Assembly: GCF_000425285.1 (NCBI RefSeq)
Contig: NZ_AUDD01000008.1
Span: 1 to 64,000, forward strand
Length of the DNA stretch: 64,000 bases
Source: Acidipropionibacterium jensenii DSM 20535
Lineage (GTDB): Bacteria > Actinomycetota > Actinomycetes > Propionibacteriales > Propionibacteriaceae
Direction: 5' to 3'
In this document: piece after piece, positions 1 through 8,749 of the stretch
How the letters are laid out: each line of letters opens with the position of its first letter
Position numbering within the stretch: the first letter of the stretch is position 1
Notes under the pieces: model-generated
The model's database searches: none
What the model was told of the DNA's origin: nothing
The model's input: only the letters and a program-made list of their open reading frames with translations
Position numbers and translations under genes: made by a program

Positions 1-2
1 TG

Positions 3-545
3 GGTGGGTGGACCCCGGTGTCGTTCCAGGGGAAGGCTGGGTGGGTGAAGTCGTCGTTGTTGTCGACGTCGAAGCCGAAGGTGAGTGCGTCTTCGAGTCG
101 CACGAATGCCAGCTCGGTGTCGGGAACCGTGACCTCGACCACTCCGCGCAGCTACTCGTCGGTGCCCAGCAGCGGCGGTGTCGACCCGTGGGGGTTCTAC
201 TGGGGACAGTGCGTCTCCTACGTCGCATGGCAGGTGCGCAGCAACACCGGGCACAGCAACTTCCAGAACATGTACCGGGGAGTCCACTTCGGCAATGCGG
301 AGAACTGGGGATCGGCCGCCCGCAGCCTGGGAATCACGGTGAACTCCACGCCGACCGTCGGCTCGGTGGCCTGGCGGACCAGCGGCTCGGCCGGACACGT
401 GGCCTACGTCACCGCCGTCCACTCCAACGGCACGATCGACGTCTCGGAGTACAACTACCTGGTCACCAGCGGCTTCGACACCCGCAGCAATGTGAACTGG
501 CAGAGCGGAGGAAGCAGCGGCTTCGACGGGTTCATCCACTTCTGA
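3..545 (+). CDS. CHAP-domain cell-wall amidase/endopeptidase, 5' end outside the window
   Basis: This is probably a secreted peptidoglycan-cleaving enzyme or amidase. The reading frame is open to the window edge, so the N-terminus (and any signal peptide) lies upstream; a GTG at 18 is the first internal start and is used for numbering. Residues 30-50 are a Ser/Thr-rich linker. The C-terminal ~120 residues form a CHAP (cysteine, histidine-dependent amidohydrolase/peptidase) fold, with the nucleophile Cys65 in YWGQCVSYVAW and the general base His127 in GHVAYV. The EYNY stretch near residue 150 supplies the usual third polar residue. The fold call is firm. The substrate, and whether a binding domain precedes the linker, cannot be seen. 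Confidence 0.8.
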   Translation, partial: GGWTPVSFQGKAGWVKSSLLSTSKPKVSASSSRTNASSVSGTVTSTTPRSYSSVPSSGGVDPWGFYWGQCVSYVAWQVRSNTGHSNFQNMYRGVHFGNAENWGSAARSLGITVNSTPTVGSVAWRTSGSAGHVAYVTAVHSNGTIDVSEYNYLVTSGFDTRSNVNWQSGGSSGFDGFIHF

Positions 546-608
546 GTGATCCCATCCCCGCCCCGGTCAGGGGCGGGGTCGAGCTGACGGCAGCGGGGCG
601 GAGAACAG

Positions 609-1248
609 GTGCGCGTCGAGGCGGTGTGCTGGGACTGGAACGGGGACCCTGCTCGATGATGTCGAGATCTGCCGCGAGGCGATGAACCGGGTCCTGACCG
701 AGAACGGTCGTCCCGTCATCGACGACCTGGACGCCTACCGCCACCTGTTCCGGTTCCCGATTCCTGACTTCTACGCTGATCTCGGGCTCGGCGGGACGGC
801 ATATCACGACGCGGCGAGCCGCTACCTGGATCTCGTCGGTGAGTCGGCACCCCGGGCTGGACTCCAGCCCGGGGCCCGCGACGCCCTGAAAGGCCTGGCG
901 GGGCGTGGCATGCAGCAGATCCTTGCCTCGGCGACCCCCGCCCCCACCCTGATGGCGCAGCTGGAACCCCACCATCTGGCGTCCGTGTTCAGCGAGGTCC
1001 TGTCGGCCGAGGATGCCTACCACGCCTCCAAGCGCGACGTCGTCGCCTCCTGGCTGGACCGGACGGGAACCCCTGCGGAGCGGATCGTGATGGTCGGCGA
1101 CACCAACCACGACCTGGAGATCGCCGACTCCCTGGGCATGCGGTTCATCCATCTCACCTCCGGTCATCAGAGCCTGGAGGGGGCCGGGGTGCACCACATC
1201 GACTCTCTTGACGAGCTCGACCGGGCGCTGGACCGTGGGTGGGAATAG
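609..1248 (+). pseudogene. HAD-superfamily phosphatase with a +1 frameshift near the N-terminus
   Basis: This is a phosphoglycolate-phosphatase-like HAD hydrolase. A GTG at 609 opens VRVEAVCWDWNG, and the continuation TLLDDVEICREAMNRVL is in another frame. The two join into the canonical HAD motif I (DWNGTLLD) if one G of the GGGG run at 642-645 is dropped. As written, the first frame stops at 657-659. The remaining frame (first ATG 682) encodes 188 residues with motif II-like SATPAP, a motif III lysine region (SKRDVV) and motif IV GDTNHD, but it lacks the catalytic Asp pair. The repaired length would be 212 aa, normal for the family. The cause may be a sequencing error in a homopolymer, a real pseudogene or slippage; the bases alone cannot decide. 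Confidence 0.75.
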
Positions 1249-1348
1249 CGGCAGTACCTCATCAGCATCGAGGTGCGAGGGGGAGTCCAGGCCTGCCCGG
1301 GAGACGGGCTGTGGACGCCATCCTGCTGAGTTCGGAATGACCTGTGGG

Positions 1349-1422
1349 TGGGGCGTGTGGGGCTCGAACCCACGACCCAGGGATTATGAGTCCCCTGCTC
1401 TGACCGGCTGAGCTAACGCCCC
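1349..1422 (-). tRNA. tRNA with CAT anticodon (elongator Met or Ile2)
   Basis: Read on the minus strand it folds as a complete cloverleaf: acceptor GGGGCGT/ACGCCCC, D stem GCTC/GAGC, anticodon stem GGGGA/TCCCT around the loop CTCATAA, and T stem GTGGG/CCCAC with loop TTCGAGC, followed by discriminator A. No CCA is encoded. The CAT anticodon fits elongator tRNA-Met, or tRNA-Ile2 whose C34 is modified to lysidine by TilS. The acceptor does not start with the initiator-type C-A mismatch, so it is not tRNA-fMet. The GAGCAGG.GACTCATAATC pattern resembles Ile2, but I cannot settle the identity. Confidence 0.93.
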
Positions 1423-1452
1423 GACGACTCCAGGGAAGTCGCGCAGAGCACT

Positions 1453-2289
1453 CTAGCGGGAACTTGAGGGCTCCCGCTTCTCGGCCAGCAACTGCTCGAT
1501 GGTGCGTCCCACCGCGCTGTCGTCGTGGTCCCCGATCACCGGGTATCCCCGCTCCAGCACCTTCGGATGGGCGTTGCGCACCGCGAACGGGTGGCCCACC
1601 AGATCGAGCATCGTGATGTCATTGGGCATGTCCCCGAAGGCCGCGGCCCTCGCCGGATCGATCCCCAGATCGGCGCACACCTGGGCCAGCGCCATCCCCT
1701 TGGAGACGCCGGCCGCGCTGATCTCCAGCAGACCGTCGGGACCGGTGAAGGAGAAGGTCGTCGTCGCCCGTCCCCCGATCACAGGTGCCACCCGCTCGTA
1801 GAGCTCCTCACTGGGAACACCCCATCCGCGGACCAGAAACTTCACAACCTGTCGGTCCGGGGCGATGAGCTCCTCGACCGGCGCCACCAGGTCGGGTGCC
1901 CCTTTCTCCACCGATCTCTCGAAACCGTCCTCCAGCCCCCAGTGCCGGGCCTCCTCGGCGCAGAACAGCGCGTCGGGCACCACCCGCCGCACCGCGGAGA
2001 CGATCTCGGCCAAGATCTGGGGATCGATCCGCGACTGGTGGATCACCTCCCCGGTCCGGGCGTCCACACTCACCGCGCCGTTGGAGGCGAGGATGGTCGG
2101 ATCGGCGGGAGCCAGCTGGTCCAGCACGTCCAGCCATCGGTAGGGCCGACCGGTGGCGAAGACGATTCTCACCCCGGCCTCCGCCGCGTCCATCACGGCG
2201 GCGACGTTCTGCGCCGAGGGCAGCTTGTCGGCACCCAGAAAGGTGTGGTCCAGATCGGAGGCGATGAGATCGACAGACGGCATGGTCAC
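1453..2289 (-). CDS. Cof-type HAD-IIB family phosphatase
   Basis: This is a soluble sugar-phosphate-type phosphatase of the Cof/YbiV class, 278 aa, a typical length. Motif I is SDLDHTF (Asp12 nucleophile, Asp14 acid/base), motif II is FATGRP, a conserved Lys lies in GVSKGMAL, and motif IV is FGDMPNDITML. The C2-type cap lies between motifs II and III. The GTG start at 2289 overlaps the TGA of the upstream membrane-protein gene (GTGA), so the two are probably translationally coupled; an internal ATG at 2283 is the alternative start. The family is broad in substrate (sugar phosphates, FMN, PLP), and no neighbour fixes which one is used here. Confidence 0.85.
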   Translation of the reverse strand: MTMPSVDLIASDLDHTFLGADKLPSAQNVAAVMDAAEAGVRIVFATGRPYRWLDVLDQLAPADPTILASNGAVSVDARTGEVIHQSRIDPQILAEIVSAVRRVVPDALFCAEEARHWGLEDGFERSVEKGAPDLVAPVEELIAPDRQVVKFLVRGWGVPSEELYERVAPVIGGRATTTFSFTGPDGLLEISAAGVSKGMALAQVCADLGIDPARAAAFGDMPNDITMLDLVGHPFAVRNAHPKVLERGYPVIGDHDDSAVGRTIEQLLAEKREPSSSR

Positions 2290-3221
2290 AGCTTCGTGTT
2301 GGTGGTGGGTGTGGGAGTGGCGGTCCCGCTGGATCCGCTGGCCCCCGGCGACTGCATGGTCGGAGGGGTGGTGGGAGTCGGATTGGTCGGCCTGCCCGAG
2401 TCCGACGGGGAGGGGGACTGCGGCTGGGATCCCGAGGAGGAGGGCGAGCCCGAACCCGAGGACGGGGATCCCGATGAGGGGGAACCCGATGAGGGTGAGC
2501 CGGACCCACCACCGGAACCGGACGCCGAGGTGGGCACCGGCGGTGGGGGAGGGCTCGGCGGGACGTTCTGGAAGAGCAGCACCGCGATGAGCAGGCCCAG
2601 GGCCGCGATCATGACGATCAGCAGCCAGGCGATGCCGACGCTCGACCAGCCGGCGTGGTCGCCGCGACCCGGCCAGGGCAGCGGCCAGGTCCGCGAGGTG
2701 CCGGCGTCGTGCCGGTCGGCCCAGTACAACCGGTAGCCGGGCCCCGACGGACTGCCGATCTCACGGGTCATCGACAGGTCGACGGCCTGCAGGATCCGCA
2801 ACGCCTCGGCCGGGGCCGCGGGCGACCCGTCGTTGACGAGTGCCACCCAGGGGGCCAACGGCAGTTGCGCGGGACCTCGCGGGTCGTCGTCCTCGCTGCG
2901 GAACAGATGGCCCAGCCGCCCCTGGTCCTGGCCCTGACCGCCACGAGCGACCACCGTCTCGGCATGCAGGTGGTTCACCTCTCCGCTGAGCCGGTCACGG
3001 GCGGCGGCATCGGCGGCCGCACCCTCCGACAGCAGGATCAGCAGCACCGGGGTGTCGGCGTCGTCATGGCCGATGAAGGTCACCCCGGCCGGGGTCGCCA
3101 GCACCCGGGCGTCCAACCAGAAGTCGCCGATCCTCGGCGGATCGGAGGCCAGCAGCGGCGAGGGAGACGGCGCACTGCCCCCCGTGGCGGACGGGCCGGT
3201 GGGCGGCTGAGACTCGGACAT
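2286..3221 (-). CDS. Single-pass membrane protein with Pro/Ser/Gly repeat tail, unknown function
   Basis: I do not recognise a named family. With the start at ATG 3221 (MSESQPP) the product is 311 aa. Residues 30-170 are a mixed alpha/beta region that resembles the C-terminal part of kinase-less MviN/protein-kinase-associated proteins only loosely. A Trp/Pro-rich stretch follows, then one strong membrane helix at about 195-218 (AWLLIVMIAALGLLIAVLLF). About 90 residues of Pro, Ser, Gly and Thr come last, including pentapeptide units GSPSS repeated in tandem. The tail would lie outside the cell if the N-terminus is cytoplasmic. It is the first gene of a two-gene unit with the Cof phosphatase. 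An upstream in-frame start at 3329 would add 36 arginine-rich residues and looks less likely. Confidence 0.6.
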   Translation of the reverse strand: MSESQPPTGPSATGGSAPSPSPLLASDPPRIGDFWLDARVLATPAGVTFIGHDDADTPVLLILLSEGAAADAAARDRLSGEVNHLHAETVVARGGQGQDQGRLGHLFRSEDDDPRGPAQLPLAPWVALVNDGSPAAPAEALRILQAVDLSMTREIGSPSGPGYRLYWADRHDAGTSRTWPLPWPGRGDHAGWSSVGIAWLLIVMIAALGLLIAVLLFQNVPPSPPPPPVPTSASGSGGGSGSPSSGSPSSGSPSSGSGSPSSSGSQPQSPSPSDSGRPTNPTPTTPPTMQSPGASGSSGTATPTPTTNTKL

Positions 3222-3408
3222 CGCCACCCATCTCACCACATCGTGGCAATCACCGGACGGCGGCGCCGCCCAACGGGCTGACCGGCGGCTCCGCCCAACG
3301 GCGAGGATCGGGGCGCCCAGCGGCGTCACAGCCCCGTCTCAGTGATGCACGGTATCGTGGCGAGCACCGCACAACGGCCCGCCTCACGGGTCCAGGCAGG
3401 AGCAACGA

Positions 3409-4722
3409 GTGAGCACAGCAGGCATGCAACCGGGTGTGCACCAGACACCGGGCCAGCAGGGGGCCTGGCCCCCCGCGCAGGGTCTTCCCCCGCAGGCTCC
3501 GCCACCCCAGGGCCAACCGGGTCAGCCGGGACAGCACGGTCAGCAGGGGCAGAACGGACAGGCCTTTCCCGCACCGTCGGCCCCCGCCCATGCGGCCTCG
3601 GCTCCCGCGCATGCGGCACAGCCTCCCGCCCAGCCCGAGATGAGGCTGTCCGGTGGCCAGAACATCGGCACCGGAAATGCCGACGCCTCGATGACCAATG
3701 AGCAGGCCGCCACCCTCATCGGGGAGGCGATCGGCCAGGTGCAGCAGGTCATCGTCGGCCAGGAGCACATGGTCGAGCAGATGATGGTCGGCGTGCTGGC
3801 GAAGGGTCACATCCTGCTGGAGGGAGTCCCCGGCGTCGCCAAGACCCTGGCCGTCCGCTCCTTCGCCACCGTGCTGGGCGGAGACTTCGCCCGCATCCAG
3901 TTCACCCCCGACCTGGTGCCCTCCGACATCGTCGGGACCCGGATCTACTCGGCCTCCAAGGAGAGCTTCGACATCGAACTGGGACCGGTCTTCGTCAACT
4001 TCGTGCTCGCAGACGAGATCAACCGCGCCCCCGCCAAGGTGCAGTCGGCGATGCTGGAGCTGATGGCCGAGAGGCAGGTCTCCATCGCCGGACAGACCTT
4101 CCCCGCCAGGGCCCCGTTCAGCGTCTTCGCCACCCAGAACCCCGTCGAGTCCGAGGGCGTCTACCCGCTGCCCGAGGCCCAGCGGGACCGATTCCTGCTC
4201 AAGATCGACGTCCCCTACCCGCGGGGCAATGAGGAGTTCGAGATCCTGCGGCGGATGAGCGTGCGCACCCCCGAGCCCAACCGGGTGCTCACCCCGCAGA
4301 CGGTCATCGAGCTGCAGTCGATGGCCTCCAACGTCTTCGTCCACAACCTGGTCGCCGAGTACGTCGTGCGCCTGGTGCTGGCTACCCGGACCCCCGCAGA
4401 GTTCGGGATGCCCGACCTGGAGTCGGTCATCCAGATCGGCTGCTCCCCGAGGGCCAGCCTCGGCCTGGTCGCCGCCGCACGAGCCCTGGCGCTCATCCAC
4501 GGCCGCGACTACGTCCTGCCGACCGACGTCCAGGCAGTCGCCAAGGACGTCATGTCGCACCGGCTGGTGCTCGGATTCGACGCCATCGCCGACAACGTCG
4601 AGACCCCCCAGGTGATCGAGCGGATCCTCGCGATGGTCCCGCCGCCCACCCCGGTGTGGAACGCCCAGCAGCGCTCCGAGGCCCATCAGTCGCACCGCCA
4701 CCAGCCCGAGTACCGCAACTGA
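3409..4722 (+). CDS. MoxR-family AAA+ ATPase
   Basis: This is a MoxR-type AAA_3 ATPase that, with DUF58 and VWA partners, is thought to act as a chaperone for protein complexes or envelope functions. The GTG start at 3409 has an AGGAG Shine-Dalgarno just upstream (3398-3402). The first ~90 residues are an unusual Pro/Gln/Ala-rich low-complexity extension ahead of the ATPase core. Walker A is GVPGVAKT (139-146), Walker B is VLADEIN (199-205), and sensor/arginine motifs include FATQNPVE and EAQRDRF. Length is 437 aa; the core alone matches the ~330 aa family norm, so the extra length is the N-terminal tail. It leads an operon with DUF58 and two VWA genes. Confidence 0.93.
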   Translation: MSTAGMQPGVHQTPGQQGAWPPAQGLPPQAPPPQGQPGQPGQHGQQGQNGQAFPAPSAPAHAASAPAHAAQPPAQPEMRLSGGQNIGTGNADASMTNEQAATLIGEAIGQVQQVIVGQEHMVEQMMVGVLAKGHILLEGVPGVAKTLAVRSFATVLGGDFARIQFTPDLVPSDIVGTRIYSASKESFDIELGPVFVNFVLADEINRAPAKVQSAMLELMAERQVSIAGQTFPARAPFSVFATQNPVESEGVYPLPEAQRDRFLLKIDVPYPRGNEEFEILRRMSVRTPEPNRVLTPQTVIELQSMASNVFVHNLVAEYVVRLVLATRTPAEFGMPDLESVIQIGCSPRASLGLVAAARALALIHGRDYVLPTDVQAVAKDVMSHRLVLGFDAIADNVETPQVIERILAMVPPPTPVWNAQQRSEAHQSHRHQPEYRN

Positions 4723-4730
4723 GGACGCCC

Positions 4731-5816
4731 ATGTCATCGCGTCCCACCTTCGGCCCTCCGCAGCCGTCGTGGTTGCCGCCTGCCCCGGATCCGGCCCGCC
4801 AGGACCTCGGGGTGGCCCAGACCGTCCTGAGACCGCCCACCGGTGCCACTCTGCCGCTGAGCCAGCTGGCACCCGAGGCGGCATTGCGGCGGCTGGAGCT
4901 CACCGTGGTGCGCCGCCTGGAGGGATTCCTGCACGGCGATCACATCGGACTGCTGCCCGGGGCCGGCTCCGACACCAATGACGCCCGGCCCTACCAGCCG
5001 GGGCAGGACGACGTGCGACGGATGGACTGGGCGGTCACCGCCCGCACCACCGAGCCCCATGTCCGCGACACCATCGCCGACCGCGAGTTGGAGGTCTGGG
5101 CCCTGCTCGACGTCACACCGTCGATGAACTGGGGCACCCAGGGGGTCACCAAGCGCGATCTCGGGATCGCCGGGATCGCCACCATCGGGTTCCTCTCGCA
5201 ACGGATGGGGGACCGCTTCGGGGGCCTGGTGATGCGCCAGGACGGGATTCGCAGGCTGCCCGCGCGCAGTGGTCGGATGGCCCTCTACGGTCTGCTGCGC
5301 AGCATGCTCACCGAACCCATCGTCGCCGACAACGCGCCCGGCGAGATGACCCTGGCCAAGGGGATCGAGCAGCTCAACCGCACCGAGCGCCGCCGCGGCA
5401 TGAGAGTCGTCGTCTCGGACTTCCTCACCCCCGGCGACCACGAACTGGACGCCGCGGTGCCGCCCGACTGGGAGCGGTCGCTGCGCCGGCTGTCGGTGCG
5501 CAACCAGGTGCTGTGCATCGAGGTGATCGACGCCGCCGAGACCGACTTCCCCGATGTCGGGGAGATCCTGGTGCGCGACCCCGAGACGAACTTCGCGCGC
5601 TACGTCAACACCGCCGACCCGGCCGCCAAGCAGCGGATGGACGCCGCCACCGCGGCCCAGCGGGCGCGCGTCGCCACCGCCATCCGGCGCGCCGGCGCCG
5701 GCCACATCCAGCTGCGCACCGACTCCGACTGGGTCGCCGACATCGCCCGCTTCGTGCTGGGCTACCGCCGGGTGGCCTCGATGCTCCACCAGCCCCCGCA
5801 GGGGGTGGCCCGATGA
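4731..5816 (+). CDS. DUF58 domain protein (MoxR operon partner)
   Basis: This protein of 361 aa starts at ATG 4731, eight bases after the moxR stop. An N-terminal linker is followed by the DUF58 core, which carries the family hallmark around PYQPGQDDVRRMDWAVTAR (residues about 85-104) and a degenerate VWA-like fold (LLDVTPSMNWG). Full-length DUF58 proteins often have two N-terminal membrane helices. None is evident here, so this looks like the soluble short form. The role is inferred from the conserved moxR-DUF58-vwa gene order: an adaptor between the ATPase and the VWA proteins. The 3' end overlaps the next start by four bases (ATGA), indicating translational coupling. Confidence 0.88.
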   Translation: MSSRPTFGPPQPSWLPPAPDPARQDLGVAQTVLRPPTGATLPLSQLAPEAALRRLELTVVRRLEGFLHGDHIGLLPGAGSDTNDARPYQPGQDDVRRMDWAVTARTTEPHVRDTIADRELEVWALLDVTPSMNWGTQGVTKRDLGIAGIATIGFLSQRMGDRFGGLVMRQDGIRRLPARSGRMALYGLLRSMLTEPIVADNAPGEMTLAKGIEQLNRTERRRGMRVVVSDFLTPGDHELDAAVPPDWERSLRRLSVRNQVLCIEVIDAAETDFPDVGEILVRDPETNFARYVNTADPAAKQRMDAATAAQRARVATAIRRAGAGHIQLRTDSDWVADIARFVLGYRRVASMLHQPPQGVAR

Positions 5817-6796
5817 CATCGTCGATGATCTGCCTGGTGCTGGGTCTGCCCCAGGTCCAGCAGCCCGCCCGACTCTGGGCCCTGGTCGCCGTCCCGCTGC
5901 TGGTCGCCCTCTACCTGCTGGCCCTGCGCCGGCGCAACCGCACCGGGATGAGATTCCCCAACACCGGGGTGCTGGGCGCCGTGCTGCGCCCCCAGTCCCA
6001 GTGGAAGCGCCATGTGGCGGTGGCCATGGCGCTGTGCTCGCTGGCCGCGGTGACCTATGCCTGGGCCCGCCCGATGGGCATCGAGAAGATCCCCCGGGAA
6101 CGAGCCACCATCGTCGTGGGTATCGACAACTCGCTGTCGATGACCGCCACCGATGTCGATCCCACCAGGCTGGACGCCGCCAAGGCCCAGGCCCGGAACT
6201 TCATCAGCACCCTGCCCGCCGGGTTCAACGTGGCGGTCGTCACCGTCTCGGGCCATCCACGCGTCGTGATGCCTCCCTCCACCGACCGGGCCACCACCGA
6301 GCGCGCCCTCAACGCCATCGGGACCGAGAACGGGACGGCCATCGGGGACGCCATCACGATCAGCCTGCAGGCCATCAAGGAGGCCCCCGGGGGAGCCAGC
6401 AAGGAGCCCGTGCCGGCCGCCGTCGTGCTGCTGTCCGACGGCGGCAACACCGACGGCTCGGACCCGATGACCGCCGCCAACGCCGCCGCCAGCGCCAAGG
6501 TGCCCGTCTACACGATCGCCTTCGGCACCCAGACCGGATACGTCGACGTCGACGGCGCCCGGGAACGGGTGGCACCCGACACCACCCTGCTGGCCCAGAT
6601 CGCCGATCGGACCAGGGCGCGGTCGTGGACCGCGGAGTCCGCCGGCGACCTCAAGAGCGTCTACCAGGACGTCCACAGCTCGGTCGGCTACCAGGAGGTG
6701 CGCAAGGAGGTCACCGCCCGGTGGGCCTTCTACGCCCTGGGATTCGCGATCGTGGCCGGCCTGGGTGTGGTCTCGATGGCGACGAGGTGGCCGTGA
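5813..6796 (+). CDS. VWA-domain membrane protein (BatA-like), copy 1
   Basis: This 327 aa protein has two N-terminal membrane helices (about 21-38 and 66-84), an extracytoplasmic von Willebrand A domain, and a C-terminal helix (AFYALGFAIVAGLGVVSMA). The metal-ion-dependent adhesion site is complete: DNSLS at 105-109, a conserved Thr in GTAIGDAI, and the Asp of LLSDGGN. The start ATG overlaps the DUF58 stop by four bases. The family's known context is the MoxR/Bat system, where VWA proteins bind partners through Mg2+/Ca2+. It is closely similar in layout to the next gene, so the pair probably arose by tandem duplication. Its partner is not known. Confidence 0.9.
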   Translation: MTSSMICLVLGLPQVQQPARLWALVAVPLLVALYLLALRRRNRTGMRFPNTGVLGAVLRPQSQWKRHVAVAMALCSLAAVTYAWARPMGIEKIPRERATIVVGIDNSLSMTATDVDPTRLDAAKAQARNFISTLPAGFNVAVVTVSGHPRVVMPPSTDRATTERALNAIGTENGTAIGDAITISLQAIKEAPGGASKEPVPAAVVLLSDGGNTDGSDPMTAANAAASAKVPVYTIAFGTQTGYVDVDGARERVAPDTTLLAQIADRTRARSWTAESAGDLKSVYQDVHSSVGYQEVRKEVTARWAFYALGFAIVAGLGVVSMATRWP

Positions 6797-7809
6797 TGAT
6801 GCTCATCCCTCCCGTGATCTGCGGGCCGCTGGCCACCCTGGTCACCGATCCGGGGCTCATCGTGCAGTTCCAGCGCCCCGGACGCCTGTGGTGGCTCCTG
6901 GTCCCGCTGGTGGTGGTGCTCGGGTATGTCGGGCTGAGTGCCCGCAGAACCCCGGTCCGGCGACCCAGCAGGATCGATCTGCGTCGCATCCTGCCCCGTG
7001 ACAAGGCCTGGAAGCGCCATCTGGCGGTGCTCTGCTCGGTCGCCTCGATGGCCTCCCTGGTGCTGGCCTTCGCCCAGCCGCAGGCCTTCCGGGAGGAGCC
7101 CCGCGACCGGGCCACCGTCGTCATCACGATGGACGTGTCGCGGTCGATGATCGCCACCGACGTCCAGCCCTCCCGGCTGTCGGCCGCCAAGTCGGCCGCG
7201 AAGTCCTTCCTCACCGAACTGCCCGAGAGGTTCAACGTCGCCCTGGTGAAGTTCGCCGCCAGTGCCCAGCTGGTGGTGCCTCCCACCACCGACCGGGGCA
7301 CCGTCTCGACCGCCATCGACAACCTGCAGGTGCTGCCCTCCACCGCCATCGGGGAGGGCATCTACTCCTCCCTCGACGCCCTGAAACTGGCCCCCGACGA
7401 CCCTTCCCACCCCGGCAGCAAGCCGCCGGCGGCGGTGGTGCTGCTGTCCGACGGTGCCACCAATGTCGGCAGGCCCTCCCTGCCGGCCGCCCAGCAGGCC
7501 CGGCGGGAGAACGTCCCGGTGTACACGATCGCCTACGGCACCGCCAGCGGCTACGTCTACGAGGAGGGACGCCGTCAGCCGGTCCCGGTCAACCACCACG
7601 AGCTGGCGGCCATCGCCAAGGCCTCCGGTGGGGAGAAGTTCTCCGCGGAGTCGCTGGGCCAGCTCACCGATGTGTACAAGTCGATCGCCAAGGCGGTCGG
7701 CCAGGAGAAGGTCTACGCCGAGGTCACCGACCGGTACGTGGGCTACGGCCTGCTGCTGGCCGTGCTGGCCGGCCTGGGGGTCGTCTCGCTGGCCGCCAGA
7801 TGGCCCTGA
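6793..7809 (+). CDS. VWA-domain membrane protein (BatA-like), copy 2
   Basis: This 338 aa protein has the same architecture as its upstream neighbour: two N-terminal helices (about 31-49 and 77-95), a VWA domain with MIDAS DVSRS at 114-118, STAIGEGIYSSL and LLSDGAT, then a C-terminal membrane helix. The GTG start at 6793 overlaps the previous stop (GTGATG); the ATG at 6796 is an alternative. The two paralogues keep the same ATV(V) strand, the ARWP/TRWP ending and the same YTIAYGT/YTIAFGT block, which supports duplication rather than convergent recruitment. It is the last gene of the moxR operon; the following yggS gene starts 36 bases later. Confidence 0.9.
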   Translation: MMMLIPPVICGPLATLVTDPGLIVQFQRPGRLWWLLVPLVVVLGYVGLSARRTPVRRPSRIDLRRILPRDKAWKRHLAVLCSVASMASLVLAFAQPQAFREEPRDRATVVITMDVSRSMIATDVQPSRLSAAKSAAKSFLTELPERFNVALVKFAASAQLVVPPTTDRGTVSTAIDNLQVLPSTAIGEGIYSSLDALKLAPDDPSHPGSKPPAAVVLLSDGATNVGRPSLPAAQQARRENVPVYTIAYGTASGYVYEEGRRQPVPVNHHELAAIAKASGGEKFSAESLGQLTDVYKSIAKAVGQEKVYAEVTDRYVGYGLLLAVLAGLGVVSLAARWP

Positions 7810-7845
7810 TGCGCGTCGGTGCGCCGGTGTGGTTGAGTCGGGGGC

Positions 7846-8550
7846 ATGACCTCCGTCGCTGACAACCTGGACTCCGTTCGACACCGGATCGACGCCGCCT
7901 GCCTGGCCGCGGGACGCGTCCCCTCGCAGGTGAGCCTGCTGCCGGTCAGCAAGACCCATCCGGCGTCGGCCGTGCTGGACGCCGTCGCCGCCGGGTACAC
8001 CCGATTCGGGGAGAACCGGGTGCAGGAAGCGATGGGCAAGTGGCAGGAGCTCCACGAGGGGCACCCCGAGATCGAGTGGGTCATCATCGGGCACCTGCAG
8101 ACCAACAAGGCCCGCGACGTCGCCCGGTTCGCCACCGAGGTCTCCAGCCTCGACTCGGTCAAGCTGGCCCGCGACCTGGCCCGGCGCCTGGACCGCGAGG
8201 GTCGCCAGATCGACGTCCTCATCGAGGTCAACTCCTCGGGTGAGCCGCAGAAGTCCGGGGTGGCCCCCTCCGAGGCCCCGGCCCTGGCCCGTGAACTGGC
8301 CGGCATGGACACCCTGAGGGTCAAGGGGCTCATGACGGTGGCGGTCAACTCTCCCGACCGGGCCAGGGTGGCCGCCTGTTTCCAGACCATGCAGGACCTC
8401 CAGCAGAGGTTGCGCCAGGAGGCGCCGGCGACGAGTTCCTGGGACGAGTTGTCGATGGGGATGTCGGGGGACTTCGAGCAGGCCATCGCCCACGGAGCCA
8501 CCGTGGTGCGGGTGGGCACCGCGATCTTCGGCGCCCGGTACTACTCCTGA
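7846..8550 (+). CDS. YggS/PROSC family PLP homeostasis protein
   Basis: This is a PLP-binding protein of the alanine-racemase-N superfamily, 234 aa, the family's usual length. The PLP lysine is Lys36 in LLPVSKTHP; other signatures are FGENRVQEA, WVIIGHLQTNKA, VNSSGEPQKSG and the terminal LSMGMSGDFEQAIAHGATVVRVGTAIFG region, which holds the phosphate-binding Ser/Gly residues. Family members buffer free pyridoxal phosphate and affect amino-acid balance; no racemase activity is expected for this monomeric form. In many actinobacteria this gene sits in the ftsZ cluster. Here it follows the moxR-VWA operon and precedes a DUF3145 gene. Confidence 0.93.
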   Translation: MTSVADNLDSVRHRIDAACLAAGRVPSQVSLLPVSKTHPASAVLDAVAAGYTRFGENRVQEAMGKWQELHEGHPEIEWVIIGHLQTNKARDVARFATEVSSLDSVKLARDLARRLDREGRQIDVLIEVNSSGEPQKSGVAPSEAPALARELAGMDTLRVKGLMTVAVNSPDRARVAACFQTMQDLQQRLRQEAPATSSWDELSMGMSGDFEQAIAHGATVVRVGTAIFGARYYS

Positions 8551-8749
8551 GGGGCCGCACCGGTCCGACACCGTCCCGGTAGCGATACGTCGCCGTCCCG
8601 AGCTCGGATCACAACGTTCATCGATTCGTCAGCCGCGACTCGCCGACAGAGGTTGAAGGCCGCGCCGCTGACGGGGCACACTTGTCCCTGTTCGTCCCTC
8701 CGGACGCCATTTGCTGGGGAAGGCACGTGGACCAAAGGGGAGGACGGCC

